64,000 bases of DNA from Oceanobacillus saliphilus (lineage in GTDB: Bacteria; Bacillota; Bacilli; Bacillales; Amphibacillaceae), in assembly GCF_023522835.1 (NCBI RefSeq), contig NZ_JALCZU010000001.1, forward strand, positions 513,297 through 577,296, read 5' to 3'. The first letter of the stretch is position 1; every line of letters begins with the position of its first letter. The notes beneath the pieces were generated by a model. That model ran no database searches. It worked only from the letters and a program-made list of their open reading frames with translations, and was not told where the DNA came from. The position numbers were made by a program, and so were the translations under genes. Shown here in pieces: positions 17,901 to 25,830 of the stretch.

Positions 17901-19573
17901 GCGCGAGGCTGAACGAGATTCCCTTCTGCTCCAATAGTTGTCTCCACCATTGTGATAATTTTTTCCCGAATGGCATCAAGTGGCGGATTTGTTACTTGCG
18001 CAAAAAGCTGCTTGAAATAGTTATACAAAAGCTGTGGTTTTTTTGACAGAACAGCCAGCGGTGAATCATAACCCATGGACCCAATCGGATCTTTTCCATC
18101 TGATACGAGCGGTTTCATGATTTTATTAAGTTCCTCACGCGTATAACCAAATGCCAGCTGTTGCTGTAATAAGGATTCTCCGCGATAGACAGGCTTTATC
18201 GTATCTGTTTCCGGAAGATCTTCCAGGTTGATTTTGTTTTCAAGCCACTGTTTATATGGCTGTTCGGAAGCTACCTGCATTTTTATCGTTTCATCAGGGA
18301 TGATAACTCCCTTTCCCAAATCTATAAGCAGCATTTTACCAGGAGTCAATCTGTCTTTATAAAGAATGTCATCCGCAAAAATATCAAGTGCACCAACTTC
18401 TGAACCAAGCACAACCATGCCGTCCTTTGTAACATAATATCTTGCCGGACGGAGACCGTTTCTGTCCAGACATGCCCCAATTTGATTCCCATCTGTAAAT
18501 ACTAATGCCGCCGGACCGTCCCACGGCTCCATTAATGTACTATGGTATTCATAAAAATCACGTTTTTCATCTCTAATTTTTTCATCATTGGACCAAGGTT
18601 CCGGTACCATCATCATCGCCGTATGCGCCAATGATCTTCCTGATAAATGCAAGAACTCAAATGTATTGTCAAAAATGGAGGAATCACTGCCTTCCGTGTC
18701 CATGACAGGCAATAGTTTCTCCAAATCTTCTTCGTCGAAATTTTCAGAAACACAGAGGTTTTCCCTGGCCTGCATCCAATTTACATTTCCACGTAATGTA
18801 TTAAATTCTCCGTTGTGTATGGTGTATCGATTTGGGTGAGATCTTTTCCAGCTTGGAAAAGTATTCGTACTAAAGCGTGAGTGCACCAATGCCAGTGCAG
18901 ATTTGAAATCTGGATGATTCAAGTCAATATAAAAGGCATCCAATTGTTCAGGAACTAGCATTCCTTTATAGACAATCGTGCGAGTCGATAAACTGCAAAT
19001 ATAAACATCTTCGTATTCTTGCTGCGCTGCTACTACTCTTTCAATGCATTTACGAATGATAAACAGTTTTCTCTCAAAAGCCTCTTGATCTTTGATATCT
19101 TCCGATTTTTGGATGAAAAATTGGCGGATTGCAGGCGCGCTCTTGGCCGCAACTTTACCAATGAAGGATTCATTTGTAGGAACAGGACGCCATCCTAAAA
19201 AGGATTGTCCTTCTTCTTCGATCATATTTTCTATAATTTTCCTGCACGTCATGCGAAGCTGTCTGTCACGAGGTAAAAATACCATCCCTACTCCATAATC
19301 TCCTTCGCGTGGAAGGGAGATGTTTTCCTTCGCACACTGTTGCTGGAAGAAGCGATCTGGTATTTGTGTTAAAATTCCTGCCCCATCTCCTGTACTCGTA
19401 TCGGCGGATTGCCCGCCACGATGCTCCAAATTACATAAAAGATTTATCGCATTTTGTACGATATTATGGGATTTCTTTCCGTTAATATTTGCTATCATAC
19501 CGATTCCGCAAGCTTCATGTTCAAAATCTGGTCGATATAGCCCCTGTTGCACTGGATATCCATTTCTTGTCAT
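14948..19573 (-). CDS. gltA: glutamate synthase large subunit
   Basis: Alpha subunit (about 1541 residues) of glutamate synthase, which converts 2-oxoglutarate and glutamine into two glutamates. The N-terminal class II amidotransferase domain begins after a short propeptide at the Cys in HEACGIGM near residue 22. The central domain and FMN/alpha-ketoglutarate-binding synthase domain follow (GEGGESPDRY, SGYDGGTGAAARTS). Three Cys near residue 1180 (CVMMRVCHLDTC) fit the 3Fe-4S site. A C-terminal GXGXG beta-helix has GGxxxxxG repeats. The start is the ATG at 19573, with AGGAG 8 bases upstream. No gltC regulator gene is adjacent, unlike in B. subtilis. Confidence 0.96.
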   Translation of the reverse strand: MTRNGYPVQQGLYRPDFEHEACGIGMIANINGKKSHNIVQNAINLLCNLEHRGGQSADTSTGDGAGILTQIPDRFFQQQCAKENISLPREGDYGVGMVFLPRDRQLRMTCRKIIENMIEEEGQSFLGWRPVPTNESFIGKVAAKSAPAIRQFFIQKSEDIKDQEAFERKLFIIRKCIERVVAAQQEYEDVYICSLSTRTIVYKGMLVPEQLDAFYIDLNHPDFKSALALVHSRFSTNTFPSWKRSHPNRYTIHNGEFNTLRGNVNWMQARENLCVSENFDEEDLEKLLPVMDTEGSDSSIFDNTFEFLHLSGRSLAHTAMMMVPEPWSNDEKIRDEKRDFYEYHSTLMEPWDGPAALVFTDGNQIGACLDRNGLRPARYYVTKDGMVVLGSEVGALDIFADDILYKDRLTPGKMLLIDLGKGVIIPDETIKMQVASEQPYKQWLENKINLEDLPETDTIKPVYRGESLLQQQLAFGYTREELNKIMKPLVSDGKDPIGSMGYDSPLAVLSKKPQLLYNYFKQLFAQVTNPPLDAIREKIITMVETTIGAEGNLVQPRAENCRHIRLETPILLNTELEKLREQQLNEFRTTTLSTLFDAKEGLSKMESALDALFEKADAAIDAGVTLLILSDRGVSEDKAAIPALLAVSSLHHHLIRKGIRTKVSLLVESGEPREVHHFAALIGYGAEAINPYLAFDTFTALLENGELEGMTERQAQERYVIAVTEGIIKILSKMGISTILSYRGAQIFEAVGINEEVIGKYFTGTASRLGGIGLDIIEKETLMRHENAFTENRGGDRALAAGDEFQYREDGEDHQYNPRTIYTLQHSVRTNDYDLFKTYSKMLTDETNNLQSLRGLIKFKKRSPIPIEEVESVEVIVRRFKTGAMSFGSISKEAHEALAIAMNRLGGRSNTGEGGESPDRYTSDDNGDLRRSSIKQVASGRFGVNSNYLVNADEIQIKVAQGAKPGEGGQLPGKKVYPWVAEVRGSTPGVELISPPPHHDIYSIEDLAELIYNLKNANPHARISVKLVSAVGVGTIAAGVAKGRADHVVISGYDGGTGAAARTSLKHTGLPWEIGLAETHQTLLLNGLRDRITVETDGKMMTGRDVVVSALLGAEEYGFSTAPLVALGCVMMRVCHLDTCPVGIATQNPELRKKFTGDPEHVVNFMRFIAAETRELMAQLGFRTINEMIGRSDILEAKQIDHWKGRTLDLSALLYRPELPFKIDQYATKAQNHEIEKTLDYQELIPICERAIVDGTPVEFTVAIRNINRVTGTLLGSEITKRYGIAGLSENTIKLNFNGSAGQSFGAFIPRGMTLNLTGDANDFVGKGLSGGKIIVKTAPVVTFRPEENTIIGNVAFYGASDGEAYIRGVAGERFAVRNSGATIVVEGIGDHGCEYMTGGTVVVLGATGRNFAAGMSGGVAYVFDEDNSFREMINPAMVHIGAVDAPDELETVYGLIQNHMKYTDSSHAERILAYWEKYSKQFVRVIPKAYVTMRDRIDFLLKSGLNKFDAEMQAFEESNHRFKEKERRVETGLNPGIVLK

Positions 19574-19842
19574 CACAACAGCTCCTCTCTCGTATTTATC
19601 ATGTAAAAGGAGTAAAAACCTAATAATAGAAGGAATACTCTCTTCATGTTAGGTTATTATATCATAAAATATCCGTTAACATAAAATTCAGATTACATTT
19701 TCTTGCTAGAATATATGGAATTTATAGAAAGAAAGCGTTATCATTAAAGGTTGATTGTAGTTAATTAAATGTTGATTTTACGCGGGGTTATAAGGGTTTT
19801 AACAAGATTTAGTAAAAAAATTGACATTTTTTTGAACAAATC

Positions 19843-19869
19843 AAAAAAAAAGCTAGGTTTAGGCTAGCT
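19843..19869 (-). terminator. terminator at the end of the lasso-peptide/phosphoesterase operon
   Basis: On the minus strand AGCTAG pairs with CTAGCT across a 7-base loop, followed by nine T. The 5' arm overlaps the stop codon of the phosphoesterase gene. Confidence 0.85.
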
Positions 19870-20848
19870 ATTCTTCTCTTTTTAATTGCAATATATTTAA
19901 TTCTGGTGGGTTAAATAGCCGGAATTTCAGAAAGGATATGGCATCACTGCTTCCCAGTCCTGTGCTGACATATTGTTTTGTTTCCTTGTATTCCCATAAA
20001 CCTTTTACACGGTCTTGTGGCGGTAAGAAACTGTTTGGCTGATACCAAGGCTCTGGAATGAACAGCGCACCGATGAACGGCAATCGAATTTGTCCACCAT
20101 GATAATGACCCGCAACAATTAAATCAAAACGGCGCCACAAAAAATTGGGATTGTTTTTAATATGATCGATTCGGATATCAGGAATGGGATAGTGGTTAAG
20201 AGCGATTACTACATCATTATCCCCGATTTCATCTAGCACGTTTAAATCTTTCCATAACACCGAACGGTATTTTACATAGTGCTCATTCCTTACATAATTG
20301 GGTTGAACAACACCATTGACTCTTACTGGGCTATCGGGATCCTTCAGAATGGATAGCTCAAAGTTCACAAAGTATACTTGTGAGCCCTCAATGGACACCG
20401 TCTCTACAGACTCCAACAATTTTACTCCTCTTTCCTCCATTCCATCTATAAAATCGCTTTTCTCGATGACTCCATCCAGTTGATAGCTATCAGGGTCAGC
20501 ATTACCAGGGACAAACCATGCATTTTCTTTATTGCTAATGCCCTCAAGCAAAGCATAAAAGGCCTCGTAGGTTGTACTATCCCTACTGTCCAACATGTCA
20601 CCCGTAAAAACAATAGCATCATAATCGATTGCGTTAATTTCTTCAATTAGTTTCTTTTGATTTTTACCGAATTGTTTTTCGTGCAGGTCAGAGATTTGAA
20701 GAATTCGGAAACCTTCCAATTGGTTTGGCAAATTTTTTATGCGAATTGCTTCTTCTCTTACTGTTACTCGATTATTGTCCCAAAATGTATATACGATGAT
20801 GATGGTAAGTAGACCTATCAGTAACCTTCCAGCGCTTTTTATCAACAT
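19868..20848 (-). CDS. membrane-anchored metallophosphoesterase (YkuE-like)
   Basis: Calcineurin-like phosphoesterase of 326 residues with an N-terminal membrane anchor (LLIGLLTIIIVYTFW). The metal motifs appear in order: DLHEKQFG (DxH, with H), FTGDMLDSRD (GDxxD), PGNAD (GNxD variant of GNH), NHYP and AGHYHGGQ (GHxH). The family includes UDP-2,3-diacylglucosamine hydrolase-like and YkuE enzymes of unknown substrate. The start is the ATG at 20848 with GGAG 8 bases upstream. It lies 58 bases after the lasso exporter gene with no terminator between, so it is probably read from the lasso operon. A functional tie to the phosphorylated peptide is speculative. Confidence 0.85.
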   Translation of the reverse strand: MLIKSAGRLLIGLLTIIIVYTFWDNNRVTVREEAIRIKNLPNQLEGFRILQISDLHEKQFGKNQKKLIEEINAIDYDAIVFTGDMLDSRDSTTYEAFYALLEGISNKENAWFVPGNADPDSYQLDGVIEKSDFIDGMEERGVKLLESVETVSIEGSQVYFVNFELSILKDPDSPVRVNGVVQPNYVRNEHYVKYRSVLWKDLNVLDEIGDNDVVIALNHYPIPDIRIDHIKNNPNFLWRRFDLIVAGHYHGGQIRLPFIGALFIPEPWYQPNSFLPPQDRVKGLWEYKETKQYVSTGLGSSDAISFLKFRLFNPPELNILQLKREE

Positions 20849-20906
20849 GATCGTCTCCATTATCTACTAAATTTATAAATGAAAGCACACTTTCTATCAG
20901 TATGCC

Positions 20907-22706
20907 TCAATGTATGGCTTCCAATTGATTTCTTAATAGATTACTGAACATTTTTTTCTTTTCATTGGATAATTGAGCGAAGCCACCTTGCTGAATGATT
21001 TCCCCTTCCTCCAGAACAACGACTTTGTCCGCATTCCGAATCGTTGATAGGCGGTGAGCAATCACGATGATTGTCATCTTTCCTTTTAGCCTATCCAGTG
21101 CCTGCTGGATTTTGGCTTCATTTTCGGTATCGAGCGCACTTGTTGCTTCATCCAATACAAGAATGGAAGGCTCCCGTAAAATGGCGCGTGCCAATACGAG
21201 GCGTTGCCGTTCGCCACCGGACAGCTTAATCCCTCTATCCCCTATGAGTGTGTCCAGGCCATCTGGGAGTTTTTGGACAAACTCCGCAGCAGAGGAAAAC
21301 TCCAACGCTTCCCAGATTTGTTCTTCACTCGCATCAGCCTTTACTAGGACGAGGTTTTCCCTAATCGTCGTATTGAACAGGAATGGGTCCTGGGGAACAT
21401 AGCTAATTGCTCTCCTTAAAGATAAAAGTTTTTCTTTCGTTAACGGAACATCATCAATGAGTACCTGGCCCTTTTCAGGCTGGTTCAGTCCCATTAAAAT
21501 GTCGATGAGCGTACTTTTCCCGGCACCGGAACGTCCAACAAACGCTGTCATCTCGTTTGCCGGAATAACGACATTGATGTCTTTTAATGCATAGCTGGAA
21601 TTAACTTTTTGATCATACCGGAAGGAAACCTGTCTGCACTGTATACTTTGATTGATTGATAGAGGTTTCATCTCCTCATTTACTTCCATTTCAAATTCCC
21701 TTGAGATTTTGCAATCATGCTGCAACGCTTTAACTGCTCGAAATGAGGGGATTGTGGTCGCAATTTGCTCCAACGAAGACTGAATCCCTGCCACGGTAGG
21801 CCATAGTCTAGAAAAAACAACAATGATAAGCATCAGCTGGGCAGCCTGGGCATTAAACATCATCACTGCAATATAAATAAAAATCGCAATCAAAACTGCT
21901 GACGCAACTTTATAATATAATTGCGATGTTGATTTCAGTCTCGTATATTCCACTTGTTCCGCTTCCATCTTTTTCGTGACTGAATCAAACCACTTTAATC
22001 GTGATTGTTCCAGTGTATTACTTTTTACATCTTTTATTCCATTCACTTGATCGGTGATTCCACCAAGAAATTCCTTGCCTATTTCATAATTTCTGCTTCC
22101 CAAATCAAGCGACCTTTTCAAAAATTTCCGATTGAAAAAGAGGAGAACGAGCCCACATAGAAGAACGAAGGTAGTAATGGCAGGAGATAATATAAATGCT
22201 AATCCTATTTGAACAAATGAAAATGCGATGGATGAAATAAATTGTAAGACAGAATAGGCACCAACCGCAGAACGAGCAATTTCACCCGTTAAGATATTTA
22301 TCAGATCCGATTTCCTGTTTTTAACGAAAAATTGCCAGTTTGCATGAAGCAAGGATGTATACGTCTCCACACGCATATACCTTAAAAATCCCTGCTGTAT
22401 CATCGTATTCTTCACATTCAGCTGACGTTTTAAGATGTTCTGTCCAATTACAATGAACACATAGATTCCCAGAATAAGCGGCAGACCAATAGAAGGAGGT
22501 ATCGTATGAAAAAAATTCAGTGAGCTTAAAATCGGAATTTCACCAACATTCATATTTACAATTCCGCTCATACTGATCAGTGGGACCAACAGTAGAATTG
22601 CTACGCCATCCAGTAAGCCAATCCCAGCCATTGCAAATAGATTAATATAGACAATTTTCCCCGAATAAGCATGAATTTGTTTTAGAAAATAAATAATGGA
22701 TTTCAT
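20907..22706 (-). CDS. ABC exporter of the lasso-peptide cluster (D1)
   Basis: Fused permease-ATPase half-transporter of 599 residues, expected to act as a homodimer exporting mature lasso peptide and giving self-immunity. About six membrane helices occupy residues 15-300. The nucleotide-binding domain has Walker A GRSGAGKST at 391-399, the signature LSGGERQR and Walker B ILVLDEATSALD. There is no N-terminal C39 peptidase domain, as expected because B2 removes the leader. It lies 12 bases after the nucleotidyltransferase gene. A second exporter of the same type (30183-31949) opens the cluster; the two are paralogous but clearly diverged. Confidence 0.9.
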   Translation of the reverse strand: MKSIIYFLKQIHAYSGKIVYINLFAMAGIGLLDGVAILLLVPLISMSGIVNMNVGEIPILSSLNFFHTIPPSIGLPLILGIYVFIVIGQNILKRQLNVKNTMIQQGFLRYMRVETYTSLLHANWQFFVKNRKSDLINILTGEIARSAVGAYSVLQFISSIAFSFVQIGLAFILSPAITTFVLLCGLVLLFFNRKFLKRSLDLGSRNYEIGKEFLGGITDQVNGIKDVKSNTLEQSRLKWFDSVTKKMEAEQVEYTRLKSTSQLYYKVASAVLIAIFIYIAVMMFNAQAAQLMLIIVVFSRLWPTVAGIQSSLEQIATTIPSFRAVKALQHDCKISREFEMEVNEEMKPLSINQSIQCRQVSFRYDQKVNSSYALKDINVVIPANEMTAFVGRSGAGKSTLIDILMGLNQPEKGQVLIDDVPLTKEKLLSLRRAISYVPQDPFLFNTTIRENLVLVKADASEEQIWEALEFSSAAEFVQKLPDGLDTLIGDRGIKLSGGERQRLVLARAILREPSILVLDEATSALDTENEAKIQQALDRLKGKMTIIVIAHRLSTIRNADKVVVLEEGEIIQQGGFAQLSNEKKKMFSNLLRNQLEAIH

Positions 22707-22718
22707 TGGTCTTTCCCC

Positions 22719-23897
22719 CTATGGTAGTGCGTGTTTTCTCGTCTTTCTCCACGCCCATAGAAACGGTCTTAACGGGAAGTAGAGAAAATGAAACGCTTTC
22801 GGTAATGGCAGTGTTTGCTGATCTTCTGGATATGGGTAGAGGAAGCTCATGATAAAGAAAAACTTTTGCCGATAACCCATTAAAGCAAACAAATAACGTT
22901 TATGATAGCGGGATATCGCTTCTGGTACTGGATCTGTATGTAGATTTATCTTTCTTTCCAGGTAGAATACCGCCTGTTGTGCTAGTTTTTTGGAATACCT
23001 TGTGAATGCAAGTAACTTCATTTTACGATTCAGCTTTACATGCAATACATCTGCAGCCAAAATTATCGCTTGTCCTCCAACCCTTTGATAGTGGAATTTC
23101 TTTAATAGTTTATAAACTCTATCCCAATCGATATCTTGCTTTATTAGCTGCTGGATATCGACCAGCCAACGAAGGCGTGACCATCCATGACGCGCACCAT
23201 GGGAAGTTAGAAATAAAAATAAGTCTTCTTTCGCCAGTAAATAAACCGGAAAACTTGTCAGATCGCTTATTCGCTTACGTTCCCATAATGCTTTAAAGCT
23301 CGGTTCCCTAGCAGGTCCAGGATTCAACCGCCAATGGATTTCAAGCTTGATGTTCGTTTGAGGATGAATATAGGTAACATGATGATGGCGCCAAGTCCAA
23401 TCGCCTAACACGGTTTCAATATAATCGTCTTTTTGGTAGCCTTGCTCTAAAAGAAGCGCTTCCGCTTTTGAAAGTTGCTTCATCGGAATGATAAAATCCA
23501 AGTCACTGGAAGTACGGAGAGAAATATCGCCATAAAGATCATGAGCCAGCATGGGACCTTTCAAAAAAATCACCGGGATATGCATGTTTGAAAACAATCT
23601 GCTCACCTGCTCCATGACGCCACTTAATTGAAGCATTTGAAAGGTGTTTCTCTTATATAGTTGGGAAATATGTTGAATGACATAGGAAGGTATGACATCT
23701 TCTCCAAGCCCTTTTAATTTTGAATAAAGGACCGGGTATACACGATGATGTTGACTTAAATCGATAAAATCGCCCCAATTAATAGCTTTGAACATCTCGG
23801 AGTTAATTAGAGTAGGATCATCATATTTCAGTAATTCGAGAATAAGATGCACTTCCTTGGGTATGTCTGCAGTATTTAAATTCAGTAGATTCTTCAT
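22719..23897 (-). CDS. nucleotidyltransferase-family protein of the lasso cluster
   Basis: 392-residue soluble protein of the NTP_transf_5 type. The nucleotidyltransferase core is near residues 125-150 (LKGPMLAHDLYGDISLRTSSDLDFIIP), with the Asp pair DLD as metal ligands; a later segment LDFIIPM fits the strand. The rest is helical. Homologues recur beside lasso kinases in Bacillus and Paenibacillus clusters, where they are thought to modify the phosphorylated C-terminus further. The exact reaction here is unknown. It lies 17 bases after the B2 gene and 12 before the exporter gene. Confidence 0.82.
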   Translation of the reverse strand: MKNLLNLNTADIPKEVHLILELLKYDDPTLINSEMFKAINWGDFIDLSQHHRVYPVLYSKLKGLGEDVIPSYVIQHISQLYKRNTFQMLQLSGVMEQVSRLFSNMHIPVIFLKGPMLAHDLYGDISLRTSSDLDFIIPMKQLSKAEALLLEQGYQKDDYIETVLGDWTWRHHHVTYIHPQTNIKLEIHWRLNPGPAREPSFKALWERKRISDLTSFPVYLLAKEDLFLFLTSHGARHGWSRLRWLVDIQQLIKQDIDWDRVYKLLKKFHYQRVGGQAIILAADVLHVKLNRKMKLLAFTRYSKKLAQQAVFYLERKINLHTDPVPEAISRYHKRYLFALMGYRQKFFFIMSFLYPYPEDQQTLPLPKAFHFLYFPLRPFLWAWRKTRKHALP

Positions 23898-23914
23898 TGT
23901 TTTCCCCTTATCTA

Positions 23915-24355
23915 TCAGACGTTTTTAGCAAATTTACGAACGATTGTAAAACGCTCCATTCCTTCTTTGCCTGTAATATAAAAAGGACCACTGCGAAGCC
24001 ATGCATGCGCAATTAATTTTCCGGATTCATCTTTTGCAGTCCCAAGATAAAGCGTGCTCTCAATATGCCGTTTCTCAAGCATCTTCATAGCGGCCATCGC
24101 TTTCACAAGACATTCACTCTCCCAGAATGTATAGCGACTCATGAGATGGATTGATTGTGATATAGCAGCCAGTGTTTTCCTAGTTTCAGGATTAAGCTCG
24201 AGAGATGTTTCATCCATTTGATTCCCTAAAGAGGGTGCCACTTTCGAGAAGGAAGCGAGCTTTAAAACTCGAGCCCATGCTAAGTAAAAGTATGATTCAA
24301 CTAAGAGCATTTTCGTTTCTTTGTTTAAAGCTAAAAAAACCTTTAGTTTTTTCAT
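23915..24355 (-). CDS. lasso-peptide leader peptidase (B2, transglutaminase-like)
   Basis: Cysteine protease expected to cut the precursor after the Thr-Met end of the leader. The 146-residue protein has the family's catalytic Cys at 82 (ESECLVKAMAA) and His at 117 (LIAHAWL), and ends with a short basic tail. The length is typical of split B2 proteins that work with a separate B1. The chosen start is the ATG at 24355 with AAAGGAAAGG 6 bases upstream; an in-frame ATG at 24388 overlaps the B1 gene and has no site. Only one B2 serves both precursors in this cluster. Confidence 0.92.
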   Translation of the reverse strand: MKKLKVFLALNKETKMLLVESYFYLAWARVLKLASFSKVAPSLGNQMDETSLELNPETRKTLAAISQSIHLMSRYTFWESECLVKAMAAMKMLEKRHIESTLYLGTAKDESGKLIAHAWLRSGPFYITGKEGMERFTIVRKFAKNV

Positions 24356-24371
24356 AATGGCCTTTCCTTTC

Positions 24372-24671
24372 TTATGATGCGAGCTCATCTATAAGTGTAA
24401 TCAGTCCCTCAGCATATAAGAGGTTAATAAAAGACATTACCTGCTCCTCACATACGCTTTCATCCACATCATACTGGGAAATGAGTGTAGCAATAAGTTG
24501 TTGAATGGCAATTGGTTCTTTCATTCCGTCCCAAATCTCCCCACCAATATCTCCCAAGTTATAGTACTTACCATTTTGAATGCTGAGCATGACTTTTTCC
24601 CCGTCCATATCACTGACAATATTGCCTTCTACCTGACTTACAACATCTTTTACAGAAACAGTCTTCATCAT
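24372..24671 (-). CDS. PqqD-like RiPP recognition element (lasso B1)
   Basis: 99-residue PqqD-type protein with the winged-helix RiPP recognition fold. The typical strand-turn ending in NGKYYNLGDIGGEIWDGM is near residues 33-50. It should bind the WxxPxL motif in both leader peptides and hand the precursor to B2. Its ATG overlaps the kinase stop (ATGA type), indicating translational coupling. Only one B1 gene is present for two precursors. Confidence 0.93.
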   Translation of the reverse strand: MMKTVSVKDVVSQVEGNIVSDMDGEKVMLSIQNGKYYNLGDIGGEIWDGMKEPIAIQQLIATLISQYDVDESVCEEQVMSFINLLYAEGLITLIDELAS

Positions 24672-25597
24672 ATAACTCTCTCCTTACTGTTAAATTTCGA
24701 TAACATCACATCTACCAACTCATGGGCTGTAAATCGATTGCTAGGTCTGCGTAACTGGTACAAATCTATCTTATTAACGATGTTCGCTGTTGTTTCGAAA
24801 TGCCATTCCATTAAGCCTGAGCGGGAGATAAGAAAGTTTCGGTATGTGTGCGTAAATAAAGTGTGTAATCGCTCCAGATTTTGAATTGGTGACATCTCAA
24901 TTTCATCGCTATCGTTTCTTATTAGTTCAACAACTCCAGCAAGGGGTATTGGTTCGGATACAAATTGATCTGTAACCGGGATAGCAAATTTTGTTTCCCT
25001 ATCAATGATTGGCCTTAGTCCTTCCGATTCCATCCCAAACTCTGTTAAACTTTCCTGCCATAACTTTTGCTGTGGATAAGCTGGAGTTACTATAGGTATG
25101 CCTCCATTGGACAAAGATACAGGTATGACATCATCACTAAGAAGTTGATAGCCTCTGTTTAAGAAAGCAGAGGCCAGTGTTGATTTTCCCGCTCCTGAAT
25201 CTCCTACGATTGCATATGCTTTGCCATCAATCGCGATCGCGCTGCCATGCAGGGGCAGGATTTTCCGCTGCATTAGTAATGCTCCCATACAGGTGCCTAG
25301 AATGTAGAGACGGATTTGGTCTTCTTGGGCGTTTTTGTATGGTGAGACAGTTATTGTAGTACCGTTCTCGATTTTGAAGATGGCTACTTCCGGGACCTGG
25401 AACATGCATAGGTTTGGTTGGACGTAGAAGTAGTTGTTTGGTGTTGAAAGTTTTGACCATTCTCTGGATAATTCATCTTCCTTAATTACTACATCAGAAA
25501 CACTTTCAAATTCATGTATTAATTCTGTGAATTTAAATTCACTTCTAATCTTCAAGTCAAATGCCTTATAGAAAATTGACTTCGATACATCTCTCAT
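24668..25597 (-). CDS. HPr-kinase-like lasso-peptide kinase (K)
   Basis: About 309 residues with an HPr-kinase/phosphorylase-like nucleotide fold. Walker A GDSGAGKST is near residues 132-140, preceded by LPLHGSAIAIDGKAYAIVG and followed by QLLSDDVIPV, the metal-binding Asp pair. In paeninodin-type clusters such kinases phosphorylate the C-terminal Ser of the precursor; both precursors here end in Ser. There is no HPr-kinase N-terminal domain, so it is not the catabolite regulator HprK. The start is taken as the ATG at 25597; a TTG one codon earlier has slightly better spacing from AGGTG. It follows A1 after a hairpin. Confidence 0.9.
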   Translation of the reverse strand: MRDVSKSIFYKAFDLKIRSEFKFTELIHEFESVSDVVIKEDELSREWSKLSTPNNYFYVQPNLCMFQVPEVAIFKIENGTTITVSPYKNAQEDQIRLYILGTCMGALLMQRKILPLHGSAIAIDGKAYAIVGDSGAGKSTLASAFLNRGYQLLSDDVIPVSLSNGGIPIVTPAYPQQKLWQESLTEFGMESEGLRPIIDRETKFAIPVTDQFVSEPIPLAGVVELIRNDSDEIEMSPIQNLERLHTLFTHTYRNFLISRSGLMEWHFETTANIVNKIDLYQLRRPSNRFTAHELVDVMLSKFNSKERVI

Positions 25598-25624
25598 CAA
25601 TCTTAGTCACCTACTTTACGAAGT

Positions 25625-25655
25625 AGCCCTTATACTCAGATTAAGTCTAAGGGCT
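25625..25655 (-). terminator. hairpin between A1 and the kinase gene
   Basis: AGCCCTTA (25625-25632) pairs with TAAGGGCT (25648-25655), with three more possible pairs inside. On the minus strand no T run follows, so it is more likely a processing or RNA-stabilising hairpin, or a leaky terminator, that raises precursor mRNA over the downstream enzyme genes. A similar CCCTTA hairpin follows A2. Confidence 0.6.
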
Positions 25656-25664
25656 TTTTTAATT

Positions 25665-25817
25665 TTAACTTAAGCAACTTGCATTTGACTTCCCCGGATG
25701 GGTTTCTTCTTTGCCATCTGATACATCAAAGCAATCAGCGTTTGCATTTCCCGGCCCATTCATCGTCATACTAATATCAAGCACCTCTAATATTGGCCTG
25801 TTCCATTCTTTTTTCAC
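25665..25817 (-). CDS. lasso-peptide precursor A1 (50 residues)
   Basis: Very short gene starting at a GTG at 25817, with AAGGGGG about 7 bases upstream, 13 bases after the C1 cyclase stop. The leader (residues 1-19) has the B1-binding motif WNRPIL at 5-10 and ends in MTM, with the conserved Thr at -2. The predicted core (20-50) begins NGPGNANAD. The GPG and the Asp at core position 9 align with paeninodin, implying a nine-residue ring closed between Asn1 and Asp9. The 22-residue tail is long and carries two Cys (core 10 and 29) and a C-terminal Ser that could be phosphorylated. Asn at position 1 is unusual. Confidence 0.88.
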   Translation of the reverse strand: MKKEWNRPILEVLDISMTMNGPGNANADCFDVSDGKEETHPGKSNASCLS

Positions 25818-25830
25818 GTTTATCACCCCC

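Noticed and set aside
19590-19665. Possible attenuator (AACCTAA / TTAGGTT) and TATAAT in front of gltA
   Set aside because: A -10-like TATAAT is present at 19656-19661, but there is no good -35 and the hairpin is weak with a long loop; not enough to annotate.
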